Positions 28,205-36,849 of a stretch of DNA of 64,000 nt are shown here, piece by piece; positions within the stretch are counted from its first letter, which is position 1, and each line of letters begins with the position of its first letter. This DNA comes from Roseiarcus sp963776665 (GTDB taxonomy: Bacteria > Pseudomonadota > Alphaproteobacteria > Rhizobiales > Beijerinckiaceae), in the NCBI GenBank assembly GCA_963776665.1, contig CAVZNQ010000027.1, positions 1 to 64,000 of the forward strand, given 5' to 3'. The notes below the pieces were generated by a model. It saw nothing but the letters and a program-made list of their open reading frames with translations, was not told where the DNA came from and did no database searches. A program made the position numbers and the translations under genes.

Positions 28205-29041
28205 CTAAGGAACGAACATCCTTAGCATCGCCGCACCGCCAAGGAGTTGGAGGGCATCCTTCCCAGCCGATCTCACAAATGAGTCATCAACCACAACGGT
28301 ATCGCCTCCATAAATCCGCGGATCCGGCGCCGACCCTTTGAGGATAGCGCCTGCGTCAACTTTGCCCGCGGCCCGTCCTTGATCAGTGTTGCGAATAATT
28401 AGAACCGATGACGGATCTGCCGTGTCCGTGAACCCCCCCGATTGGGCGATCAGCGTCGTCAGGGTTGTGTCGCCGCGTATCTGGATGACGCCAGGACTTT
28501 TGACTGCCCCTTGGACGCTCACACGGAGGCCGACGGCGTCCTTGATCGTCACCAGCACCTGTGGGTTTTGAAGGTATTTCGCTCGGAGTCGTCCGGTGAT
28601 TTCGGACTCGACCTCATGCACTGTCTTGCCGGCTGCGGGTACTCCGCCGATCAATGGAAGAGCGATATTTCCTGCTGCGTCAACCTGCGCGTCGCGGTTG
28701 AGATCCTGGACCTGAAAGACAGTGATTTGCAAAACATCGCCGGACATTATGCGATAGTCGGAGGTTGCGCCGGGCTGTGGCTGAACAGCGGCCGAGTTTG
28801 AACCTGCGACTGCGCCGTCCGCGCTTGCTACTTTCGACGTTTGCGGCTGCTGCTGGATTGCCGCCGCATTTGGGGTTGGGTCCGCGGTCGCATGAAACGC
28901 GCCATTTGACTCGGGAGCGCAGCCAGCCAAGCTGGCGCAGATGAGGGCAATGAACGTAGTCGCCGGAACTCCTGCGCCGGCACGGCTACTCGCGAAAAAC
29001 CTCATGGCTCGACCAAAAAAATGTCTCCAGTTCGCCGTCAT
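28205..29041 (-). CDS. Wza-like polysaccharide export lipoprotein
   Basis: 278 residues, of which an alternative start at 29005 (MRFFASSRAG) would remove 12. A lipoprotein signal (TTFIALICASLAGC, lipobox LAGC) is followed by an Ala/Gln-rich linker, a polysaccharide export domain (YRIMSGDVLQITVFQVQDLN, GNIALPLIGGVPAAGKTVHE) and an SLBB-type part (VSVQGAVKSPGVIQIRGDTT, LIAQSGGFTDTADPSSVLII). It forms the outer-membrane exit channel for exopolysaccharide. It is the intact first gene of the export unit, 13 bases upstream of the Wzc-type gene. Confidence 0.92.
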   Translation of the reverse strand: MTANWRHFFGRAMRFFASSRAGAGVPATTFIALICASLAGCAPESNGAFHATADPTPNAAAIQQQPQTSKVASADGAVAGSNSAAVQPQPGATSDYRIMSGDVLQITVFQVQDLNRDAQVDAAGNIALPLIGGVPAAGKTVHEVESEITGRLRAKYLQNPQVLVTIKDAVGLRVSVQGAVKSPGVIQIRGDTTLTTLIAQSGGFTDTADPSSVLIIRNTDQGRAAGKVDAGAILKGSAPDPRIYGGDTVVVDDSFVRSAGKDALQLLGGAAMLRMFVP

Positions 29042-29483
29042 ACCGGGTTTGCCCCAGAAAGGAAACCACGAGGAGCGGATCTAGTAAAGCGATCCTCTAA
29101 GATTGCCGCCGGACGGATCCTACCCAGATTCTCCGCTTGCTCGACCCCGACAAGGTCGCGTAGGACGCGTCTATACCGGAAACTTACCCGACGCGGAACG
29201 CTTTGATCGGCTGCGTAAAAGAACGGTCAGGAAATGTGTGCTGTCAAACTATCTGTCCCGACAAGCGCTTGTCCTCTGCGGCAGCCGATACCATATCTTT
29301 GATGCCGTACCCACAGGCGAATTCAGCGCTGTTTTTCAGCCAACTGACTTACGCGAAGCGGGTGGAGGTAGGCGCATACGCTATTTGGTCGATTACTCTC
29401 AATCCACACTCTGTTAAAAAATCGTGTAAAGTGAGCTTTAATGTCGCCACCTGGCGTCCCCCCGACGATGGAGGAGACCTGCA
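29042..29483. other. Divergent intergenic region between wza-like and fecR-like genes
   Basis: No gene is seen in about 440 bases. The wza-like gene is read leftwards and the third fecR-like gene rightwards, so promoters for both probably lie here. The last 80 bases are AT-rich (TTAAAAAATCG, about 29415) and precede the fecR-like gene; no firm consensus boxes were assigned. Confidence 0.45.
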
Positions 29484-29957
29484 ATGAAACCCCACGAAGT
29501 TATTCGGCGCCCCTCGGCCCCACATCCCACGACCGGCAAAAGGTGGAGTTGTGGGCGTTCGATTTTGGTTGCCGTTGTCATGTTATTGGGCGGCAGTGAG
29601 GTCGCTTGGTCTGAAGATAGGATTGGCGGCGCTGAGATTGTCATCAATATCGTGCAAGGTGATCTGCCATCAGGAAGCATGACTCCCGTGGCTCAAGGTG
29701 ACGCTGTTTATCAAGACGAGGGTGTTCGAACACGTGTCGATAGTAAAGCGAGGTTTGTTCTCCTGGATCAAACAAACGTGACAATAGGACCTTCTTCAAC
29801 TATCAAACTTGACCGATTCGTCTATGATGGCTCCAAGAAGAGCGGAAAAATCGTCCTCAACCTCGCAAAGGGAACCTGTCGGTTGATAGTTGGCGACGCA
29901 GACAAGCGCGCTTATACGATTGTGACGCCGACTGCAGCAATTGGTGTTCGCGAGTGA
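29484..29957 (+). pseudogene. FecR-domain protein, copy 3, truncated
   Basis: 157 residues from ATG 29484, which has a GGAGGAGA site. A signal peptide (SILVAVVMLLGGSEVAWS) precedes the same domain as copies 1 and 2: EDRIGGAEIVINIVQGDLPS, TPVAQGDAVYQDEGVRTRVD, QTNVTIGPSSTIKLDRF, then YTIVTPTAAIGVR. The frame ends immediately after TPTAAIGVR, where the paralogues continue for about 100 residues more. The 3' part is thus lost, probably by a rearrangement at about 29950. It may make a secreted stub. It is the only FecR copy on the plus strand. Confidence 0.8.
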
Positions 29958-30761
29958 TCTCAGTCTGAGTTTGCACTTCCCGCGGAAAGCAGCAATTCGA
30001 TTCGCTAATGTTACTGGGGTCGTTCAAACCGCGGTGGTGGGGTGTGGAAATACTACGCAGCAATGTAGTGTATTGCTTGGACAATTTTGGCAAAACGAAC
30101 CCATTTCGTTCGGCCGTGAAGAAGCTGTCGTTCGCGTGTCGGAGCGGAGGAAGTCTCGCTTCTGCTTCAGGACGCTGGATCCCGACCAAAACCATTCGCC
30201 CGGCAATGCTCCGATTGTCCGGGGTCCGCGCGGATTAGCAGGCTGCTGAAGAAGTCAGGCGCTTTCGCAGACCAAGCCTGAATCGTCGGCGTTATGGATG
30301 CAGAAGTGGCCGATGACGCGGCCGGCGGCGCCGAAGACAAGCCCACCCGCGGCCGCGGGCCGGCTCGTTCTGATCACGTCCTTACACGAGAACTCCTGCG
30401 CGGGCGGAGCGCCGCGTGCGCTGTAGCGGCCATCAGGGAAGCCCCTCAGCGCGCCGAAGGCGATCTCACGTGCGCGCCGCGCCTTTGAAGGTCAGATGCG
30501 CCCCCTCGATGAGATCGAGGGAGTTGTCCAGTCGCAATCACCCGCTCAAAGCTGGCCTGAAAGCGTTCTTCACAAGCGACCGATCCGCCGAAACCATCGC
30601 CCGCGACTGCGTTTGTTACCGTTGGGTGCGGTTGTCTTGGTCTGTTCCTGGCGCCGCCGGTATATAGTCGACTAAAGAGGGCAGCAACTTCCAGCGTGTC
30701 TTAATATCCTCAGGAATCTCCTAGAGGCACGTCGAGCACCTCGAAGCCGTCGCGCCGATCG
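29958..30761. other. No identifiable gene
   Basis: About 800 bases follow the truncated fecR-like gene with no supportable gene. GGCTGCTGAAGAAGTC at about 30241-30256 resembles terminal sequences of some insertion elements, but no partner was found. The stretch probably contains recombination debris. Confidence 0.3.
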
Positions 30762-30947
30762 TCATCCGGGCTGGGTATCGTCGGCGACTAGAAAGCCGTT
30801 CTGCGAGATCGCGCGCCCGCCGCGCAGGGCGATCACGGTGTTCAGTCTTTCGAGCAGACTGCCCGGCGGCTTTCCGCTGGGGTTGCCGGATTGCCCCTTT
30901 CGAAAAGGGGCTCCACGCTGCTTTCCCGCTGCATTTTCAGCCACGAC
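30762..30947 (-). pseudogene. DUF5681-type phage-associated protein fragment
   Basis: The minus-strand product contains AAGKQRGAPFRKGQSGNPSG followed by KPPGS, the hallmark N-terminal motif (RGKPFxKGQSGNPxGRPxGS) of DUF5681 proteins found beside prophage terminase genes. After this the frame loses similarity and ends. Upstream codons of the long open frame are Arg/Pro-rich and not conserved. It is a relic. Confidence 0.6.
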
Positions 30948-31449
30948 GAAATCCTCAATTGGGGCGACGAAGCAACGGCTGCCGAGATTGGCACAGCAAC
31001 CCAAACGCGCTGCCGTGCGCGCCTCTCCGTAGCGAATCGAATAGCGAAAGCATATCGGAATAACGATTGCGGACAAGCTCGGGCCAGGGCCGACCGTGCC
31101 GGGCGTCCCTGCGGTCCTCCCTGACGCACCGTTCGGGCAGTGCTTTGCTCGCGTTGCCTCCGACAAGCAGATTCCCAAAAAAAGACGCTCCTCGCCATGC
31201 GGGTCCCAGGCCTGAGCGCGAGCGATGCGTCTCCGACGGCCGAGCTCGATCGTGCCTTCTCTACCGGCCACGTTCGTCAAGATGAGACGGTTTAGGAACG
31301 AGAAGACGATGGCGGACGAGTTGGCCCTTCTCGGCCCCGTGTCTTCAACGGAACGACTGTAGGCAAGCCCTGGCCGTCTCGTTTTTCGGACTCGATGGTC
31401 GCCTCAAAGTCGCGCAAGAAGAACGCTTCTGTCGGCCCGATCGATCACC
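30948..31449. other. No identifiable gene
   Basis: Overlapping frames of GC-biased composition are seen, without domains or ribosome-binding sites. The region marks the right border of the decayed accessory zone; genes further right are mostly intact. Confidence 0.35.
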
Positions 31450-32781
31450 TCATGGGAGGCTGTGCAAGCGCCCGCTCGCCGCGACGCGGCAGACCGGGCC
31501 GGTTTCGCCGGGCGAGAGCGGTCGAAGAAAGCGATCGACGCCAAAGTCAAAGGCGATCCGGTTGGCTTCATGACCGGTCTCGATGCCGTAGCTGCGCAGA
31601 TAGAGGTAGAGCGTGCCGCCCTTGGTGTCGACGGGCCGCGCGTGCCGGACCGGGACCGCGCCAATCACGCCGACGCTCTCCGGGCCGAACGCGGCGCGCA
31701 CGACCGGCCCCAGCAACAAGTCTCCACCCCAGCCGCTGGCGGACTCAGCGAAAACCCATGCGACCGCTTCCAGCGCCCGGCGTGTGATCAGGGGCGCCAT
31801 GATCTCGATCGACGAAACCCTCATGATCCCGTCGCCCGCGCCCGGCTGCTTGAGAAATGGCCACGCCGTTTGCGAATCCGCCGTGAGCGACGGCCCGGCA
31901 AGGTCAAGCCTCTCCCGCTCCGCGACCTCGAAGAGCAGGTCGATTTGCGCCGCCTCGATTTCGATGTCGTCGTCAAGAAACAACACCCGGTCATACTGAA
32001 GCAAGAGGTCCGGCCTGAGTTCAAGCAGCCGGCGGATCGCAGTGTTCTTGCAGCCGCGCTGATAGACGACCGTTTCAGCCTGCGGATTTGGGGGAGATTG
32101 GTCATAGTAGTTCAAGAGCACGTCGTAAGCCCGCGGCTCGGAGAGAATGGCTGGGTCGAGCCGCTTCCCGGACTGAATGTAGACGAGCCGACGCCTTCCG
32201 GTCGGCTTCGACTCGCGTTCGATCCGCAAGCGGCCGGCGGCGAAAAAGCGGTCCTGCCGCGCCTTCATCTCCTGCCGATTGAGAGGCGGCGTGAACTCGC
32301 CCTCGCGCGGCGCCGGCCGGTCGAACACTCGAAAGGCCGCCTCTTCAAGCGAGCGACGCTTGCCGCGGATCACGTCGCGCAAAAACGCAACGTCTATGTC
32401 CGCCCGCGGACGCTTGCCGGCCGGGAGGCCGGCTTCGAGAAAATGCAGGAACGGATGCGGGTGGGTGCGATTCCAGTCCGGGTTCTGCGCGACATACCAG
32501 GCCTGGTCGAATTCGGCCGAAGGCGCAGGCCCATTCGCTTCGGGCAGCGCGAGATAGCGCTCGAGCAAGCCGCGGGTCGCGCCTGGCGCAATATTGGCGC
32601 GGCTGCGGAAATAGTGCGGGTCGAAGAAGCCGTTTGGGCGGTAGCCGCGCTTTTCGCCGATTAGCGCGTAGTGAGTCCAGGCGAACGGCGCCAAGTGTTC
32701 GCTGAGCAGCCGCCTTCGTGCATAAAGGGGCGCCCAGAACGCCCGCCGGCTCGCCTCCGGCAACTCGATGCGAAGATCCAT
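31450..32781 (-). CDS. DUF707-family glycosyltransferase-like protein
   Basis: 443 residues. The N-terminal part has two motifs of the type common in bacterial glycan enzymes (FDPHYFRSRANIAPGAT and FDQAWYVAQNPDW). The C-terminal part fits the DUF707 family: LLLQYDRVLFLDDDIEI with a DxD-like metal site, VSSIEIMAPLITRRALEAVA, then ASGWGGDLLLGPVV and VGVIGAVPVRHARPVD. Members are probably GT-A-fold transferases of unknown substrate. It is intact and cytoplasmic. It lies 81 bases downstream of lipB on the same strand; the link to the nearby EPS locus is only positional. Confidence 0.75.
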   Translation of the reverse strand: MDLRIELPEASRRAFWAPLYARRRLLSEHLAPFAWTHYALIGEKRGYRPNGFFDPHYFRSRANIAPGATRGLLERYLALPEANGPAPSAEFDQAWYVAQNPDWNRTHPHPFLHFLEAGLPAGKRPRADIDVAFLRDVIRGKRRSLEEAAFRVFDRPAPREGEFTPPLNRQEMKARQDRFFAAGRLRIERESKPTGRRRLVYIQSGKRLDPAILSEPRAYDVLLNYYDQSPPNPQAETVVYQRGCKNTAIRRLLELRPDLLLQYDRVLFLDDDIEIEAAQIDLLFEVAERERLDLAGPSLTADSQTAWPFLKQPGAGDGIMRVSSIEIMAPLITRRALEAVAWVFAESASGWGGDLLLGPVVRAAFGPESVGVIGAVPVRHARPVDTKGGTLYLYLRSYGIETGHEANRIAFDFGVDRFLRPLSPGETGPVCRVAASGRLHSLP

Positions 32782-32862
32782 GCCGCGCCTATAGTTTCGG
32801 CCGACCAGACAGGCAACCCGCGGCCGGGTCCCCTGAATCGAGCCCCTGTCGCAAGCGCCGGC

Positions 32863-33603
32863 TCAAAGGCCAGTGGCCCCGGGCGGATCGAAAGTCGGGC
32901 CAAAAACAGTCTCGAACGCCGCGCGCAGAGCGACGTCCGCCCGCGCCATGGTCGCGGCGCGGCCGAGGTCGGCGAGGCTGGTGACGCCGTAGTGCGGCTC
33001 TCGAATCCCGCAGGGCGCTATGCCGGAGAAATGCGACAGATCGGGATTGACGTTCAGCGCCACGCCGTGAAGCGTCGCCCAACGCCGGACGCGAACGCCG
33101 ATCGCGGCAATCTTGTCTTCAGCCATTTCGCCCCGCAACGAAAGAGGTTTATCGGGACGCGCGACCCACACGCCGACCCGCTCCTTGCGCGTCTCGGCAG
33201 CGATGTCGAACGCCTTCAGCGACTCGATGAGCCAGCTTTCCAGCGTGGCCACGTACGCGCGCACGTCGGGCCGGCGGCGCTTGAGGTCGAGCATGACATA
33301 GGCCACCCGCTGCCCGGGTCCATGATACGTGAACTGGCCGCCGCGGCCGGCGCGATGAACCGGAAAGCGCGCGTCGATGAGGTCGCTTTCCCTGGCGCTG
33401 GTCCCAGCGGTGTAGAGGGCGGGATGCTCGATGAGCCAGACCCGCTCGCTCGCCTCTCCGCGCGCGATCGCCTCCGCTCGCGCTTCCATATCCGCCACGG
33501 CTTCGGGGAATTGGGTCAGTCCGGGTGTAACCACCCATTCGACCGGCGGCGCGTCGCAAGAGACTAACAAGGGCGCGCGCGGCGCGGGGCGCAAATTGAG
33601 CAC
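32863..33603 (-). CDS. lipB: Lipoyl(octanoyl) transferase
   Basis: 246 residues. It transfers octanoate from acyl carrier protein to lipoyl domains, the first step of protein lipoylation in the cytosol. Key motifs are clear: VWLIEHPALYTAGTSA, RGGQFTYHGPGQRVAYVMLD, KIAAIGVRVRRWATLHGVAL with the catalytic Lys, and HFSGIAPCGI with the catalytic Cys. The GTG at 33603 is chosen because AGAAGG lies 4 bases upstream and homology begins near APPVEWV; the frame is open to 34071 without homology. The length is typical. Confidence 0.93.
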   Translation of the reverse strand: MLNLRPAPRAPLLVSCDAPPVEWVVTPGLTQFPEAVADMEARAEAIARGEASERVWLIEHPALYTAGTSARESDLIDARFPVHRAGRGGQFTYHGPGQRVAYVMLDLKRRRPDVRAYVATLESWLIESLKAFDIAAETRKERVGVWVARPDKPLSLRGEMAEDKIAAIGVRVRRWATLHGVALNVNPDLSHFSGIAPCGIREPHYGVTSLADLGRAATMARADVALRAAFETVFGPTFDPPGATGL

Positions 33604-33937
33604 GGGGCCTTCTATCAGACGGCGCGCAACCGCGCGAGCGGCGCCTGCCTCGACTTGACTCCCCAGGGGCGGTTCATCGACGCGCCGGAGGAGTCCCTGG
33701 CCGAGGTGCGCGGATTTCTGGACGCGATTCACGTTCGCGCAGCCTGACGAGGCCACGGCCGCCTTGAATGCCGCACAACCCACTGCGTGTATTACGTTTT
33801 TTCGGTTAACGGCGTCAATTCCCGCTTGACGGAACGGTAGCTGCCGCGCTTCCTTGAAGGGTCGCCTCGAGGCGCTGCGCTCGCTTGTTCCAACGACAGA
33901 AGCGCGCTCTCGAAGTCGCGCGCTGGGGGGCACGTTC
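33604..33937. other. Divergent region between lipB and outer-membrane protein gene
   Basis: About 330 bases without a supported gene, although the lipB frame is open throughout. A short AT-rich stretch near 33785-33815 (TATTACGTTTTTTCGG) may hold promoter elements. Confidence 0.35.
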
Positions 33938-34748
33938 TTGACCCGCGCCCGCGTTAAGCTTTGGCGTTCGTGGGTCGCCGCAGGCGCGCTGGCGGCGGTC
34001 GTTGGCGCGCCGGCCGGCGCCTTCGGCGGCGCCTGGACGCTGCCGCAGGGAACCGGCCAGCTGATCGCCACCCTCTACGGCTGGACGGGCTTCGGTCCGC
34101 CCTGGGGCGGCAATCCCCCGGTCAATCAAAGCCGCTTCGACGCGCAGACCTACGTCCAATACGGCCTCACCAATTCGCTCACCGTTTTTGGCCAGACCGC
34201 GTTCGAGCACTACGCGCTCGGCGATCCGACGCCCGATACCTATAACGGCCTCGACTACTCCGACGTGGGCGTAAGGGCGAAACTCTGGTCGACAGGCGAA
34301 TGGGTGTTCTCGGGCGAAGCGACCGCGTTCATACCCGGCGCCCGCGATCCGAAAGCGCCGGCGGAGGAGGGGAACACCGGCTGGGCGGGCGAAGCGCGCC
34401 TGAACGCAGGCACGAACTTCAAGGTCGGCGCGACACCCGGATTTCGTCGACGCGGAGGCGGCCTACCGGCTCCGCACCGAGGGGCCTCCGAACGAATGGC
34501 ATGGGGATCTGACCGTCGGCTTCAAGTTCACGCCGAAGTTGATGCTGATGCTCCAGGACTTCACCACCGTTTCGTCGCCCTCGACGAACCCGACCTTCTT
34601 GGCCTGGCGCCAGTCGGTGGTCGAGGCGAGCCTCGTCTACGCGCTCGACGACAAGTGGTCGTTGCAGTTCGGGCTCTTCACGACGGTGTGGACGGTCAAG
34701 ACCAACACGCAGAAGGGCGCCGTGCTCGCGGCGTGGCGGAATTTTTGA
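33938..34748 (+). pseudogene. Exported beta-barrel-like protein, frameshifted
   Basis: From a TTG near 33938 the product has a signal peptide (SWVAAGALAAVVGAPAGAFG) and amphipathic strands: GAWTLPQGTGQLIATLYGWT, FDAQTYVQYGLTNSLTVFGQ, and LDYSDVGVRAKLWSTGEWVF. After GTNFKVGAT the frame shifts at about 34436 (one extra C) and continues PDFVDAEAAYRLRTEGPPNE to a terminal WRNF. The closing aromatic Phe and alternating pattern fit an outer-membrane barrel or a channel-like protein. The start is uncertain. The single one-base change could be an assembly error. Confidence 0.65.
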
Positions 34749-34757
34749 CCCCCGCCC

Positions 34758-35930
34758 TCACGCGATCTTCTCGTAAAGCTCGCGCCCGATCAGCATGCGC
34801 CTGATCTCGCTCGTGCCGGCGCCGATCTCGTAGAGCTTGGCGTCGCGCAAGAGGCGCCCAAGCGGATAGTCGTTGGTGTAGCCGTTTCCGCCCAGGATCT
34901 GGATTGCGTCGAGGGCTGCTTGGGTCGCGCGCTCGGCGGCGTAGAGGATCGCGCCTGCCGAATCCTCGCGGGTGGTCTGGCCCCGGTCGCAGGCTTTCGC
35001 GACCGCGTAGACATAGGCCTTCGCCGCGTTCATCGTCACGTACATGTCGGCGAGCTTGCCCTGCACCAGCTGGAACGTCCCGATCGGCTGGCCGAACTGC
35101 TTGCGCTCGCGGACATAAGGAAGCGCGACGTCGAGCGCCGCCTGCATGAGCCCGAGCGGCCCGGCCGACAGCACCACGCGCTCGTAGTCGAGGCCGCTCA
35201 TCAGCACGTTGACGCCCTTGCCGACCGCGCCCAGCACGTTGTCCTCGGGCAGTTCGCAATCGGCGAAAACGAGCTCGGAGGTGTCGGACCCACGCATGCC
35301 GAGCTTGTCGAGCTTCGCGCCTTGCGAGAAGCCCTTCATCCCGCGCTCGACGATGAACGCGGTGATGCCGCGCGCGCCGGCCGAAGGATCCGTCTTGGCG
35401 TAGACGACGAGCGTCTCGGCGACCGGGCCGTTGGTGATCCACATCTTCGCGCCATTGAGCACATAGCGATCGCCCTTGCGCTCCGCCCGCGTCGTCATCG
35501 ATACGACGTCGGATCCGGCGTTCGGCTCCGACATCGCGAGCGCGCCGACGTGCTCGCCGGAGATGAGCTTCGGCAGATAGCGCGCCTTCTGGCGGGCGTC
35601 GCCGTTGCGGACGATCTGGTTGACGCACAGGTTCGAATGGGCGCCATAGGACAGTCCGACGGCGCCGCTCGCGCGCGACACTTCCTCCATCGCCACGCAA
35701 TGTTCGAGATAGCCCAGGTCGAGCCCGCCGTATTCCTCCGGCGCGGTGATCCCGTGCAGGCCGAGCGCCCCCATCTTCGGCCAGAGGTCGCGCGGAAAGA
35801 GGTTGTCGCGGTCGATCGCGGCGGCGCGCGGGGCGATCTCCTTCTCGGCGAAGCTCCGGGCGCTGTCGCGGATCATGGCGGCGCTCTCGCCGAGGTCGAA
35901 GTCGAGGGAGCGGGGAGCGTTGGGGATCAT
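34758..35930 (-). CDS. Isovaleryl-CoA dehydrogenase
   Basis: 390 residues, the usual length. This FAD enzyme oxidises isovaleryl-CoA to 3-methylcrotonyl-CoA in leucine breakdown. GAHSNLCVNQI, ALAMSEPNAGSDVVSM and KMWITNGPVA are family signatures. The catalytic Glu sits in GLDYERVVLSAGPLG, the position typical of isovaleryl-CoA dehydrogenases rather than other acyl-CoA dehydrogenases. ILGGNGYTNDYPLGRLLRD and EIGAGTSEIRRMLIGRELYE close the protein. Electrons pass to ETF. Other leucine-pathway genes (MCC, HMG-CoA lyase) are not in the window. The liv-type transporter 14-18 kb away could supply substrate, by inference. Confidence 0.9.
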   Translation of the reverse strand: MIPNAPRSLDFDLGESAAMIRDSARSFAEKEIAPRAAAIDRDNLFPRDLWPKMGALGLHGITAPEEYGGLDLGYLEHCVAMEEVSRASGAVGLSYGAHSNLCVNQIVRNGDARQKARYLPKLISGEHVGALAMSEPNAGSDVVSMTTRAERKGDRYVLNGAKMWITNGPVAETLVVYAKTDPSAGARGITAFIVERGMKGFSQGAKLDKLGMRGSDTSELVFADCELPEDNVLGAVGKGVNVLMSGLDYERVVLSAGPLGLMQAALDVALPYVRERKQFGQPIGTFQLVQGKLADMYVTMNAAKAYVYAVAKACDRGQTTREDSAGAILYAAERATQAALDAIQILGGNGYTNDYPLGRLLRDAKLYEIGAGTSEIRRMLIGRELYEKIA

Positions 35931-36356
35931 GGGCTGGCCTCTTCACGGGCGGGTGGGGCGAACTTGGCGGCAATCGGCGGCCATTGGCAAGGCGGCGGGG
36001 CAGGGATCCAAGCCGGATCCAAATTCAGCCAAATCCAGCAAAATCCAGCCAAGGCCGAGCAAAGCCGATCAAAGGAAAAGGCTTGGATTCTCTTGGATTC
36101 CCTTGGCGGAATCGAGCCTTTTCAATGACTTACGCTGACCCCCCAGGCATTTTTTTCTTTTTCTGCCCTGGCTCCGCCTCTCGCCCGAGTTCCGGCGATC
36201 CTGAATCCCAGCTGGCTCGCGCATGATCGCTCCTCCCTTCGCTGCCCGGCCGCATCGCCAAGACGTCACTCTAGCAGGAGTTCTGATAATCGGGAAGGAA
36301 ATGTCGAGAAAAACTTCCCCCTTCACCCTCGGCCCGCCAACCGGGTCCATTGGAAT
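35931..36356. repeat. Intergenic region with short direct and inverted repeats
   Basis: 36004-36014 (GGATCCAAGCC) pairs with 36080-36090 (GGCTTGGATTC) with one mismatch. Between them, AAATTCAGCC, AAATCCAGC, AAATCCAGCC and related 9-10-base units recur at short intervals. TCTTGGATTCCCTTGG repeats part of the right arm. No gene is supported. It separates the divergent or head-on dehydrogenase and cupin genes and may act as a terminator or repeat island. Confidence 0.5.
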
Positions 36357-36737
36357 TCACCCTGATCGATGCTGGGTTTTGTAAGCCGCGGTGAAATCCT
36401 GAGGTGGGGTCGTCACGGCGAGATAAATGAATGGCTCGTCGCCGGTGTTGGCGACGCCGTGGATCGTGCCCGCGGGCGTGCGCACAACGTCGCCGGCCCG
36501 CAAAGCCTCTGTATCGCCGTCAGCAATCAGAAGCTCGGCGCTGCCTTGCTCAATGAGCCAGATTTGTTCGCTCACCGGGTGCGCATGCCTTGCCGAGACA
36601 GCGCCAGACTCCATTGTGACGCGGGTGATCGTGACGCGGGCTTCGGGCGCATTGTCCGGCCACACGATCTGCACGGATCGAACGCCCGGATTGAGCAAGG
36701 TCGTGAAGTCTGCGGCGGAGAGACGCTGAATGGTCAA
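36357..36737 (-). CDS. Cupin-domain protein
   Basis: 126 residues from a TTG at 36737 with GGAGGACGG upstream; the frame continues open but unconserved to 36992. The two cupin motifs are present: SGAVSARHAHPVSEQIWLIE, with metal-ligand His and Glu, and AGDVVRTPAGTIHGVANTGD, with the third His. It is a small single-domain beta-barrel, probably a metal-dependent enzyme or sensor of unknown substrate. Its start is 112 bases from the divergent exonuclease gene. Confidence 0.85.
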   Translation of the reverse strand: MTIQRLSAADFTTLLNPGVRSVQIVWPDNAPEARVTITRVTMESGAVSARHAHPVSEQIWLIEQGSAELLIADGDTEALRAGDVVRTPAGTIHGVANTGDEPFIYLAVTTPPQDFTAAYKTQHRSG

Positions 36738-36849
36738 AGATCGCCGTCCTCCGATTAAGCCACGCGACCCATTGCCGCCTTCCCCCGTGACAGCCGACCT
36801 GCGCCGCAATACCAATTCGGGCCGTCCGCGTCCCGCATTGGCCCTGAGT

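Noticed and set aside
30241..30256. Terminal repeat of an insertion sequence
   Set aside because: The sequence resembles IS ends, but no matching partner or transposase is nearby.
34920..36128. 402-codon plus-strand open frame
   Set aside because: Antisense to isovaleryl-CoA dehydrogenase, which has full family motifs.
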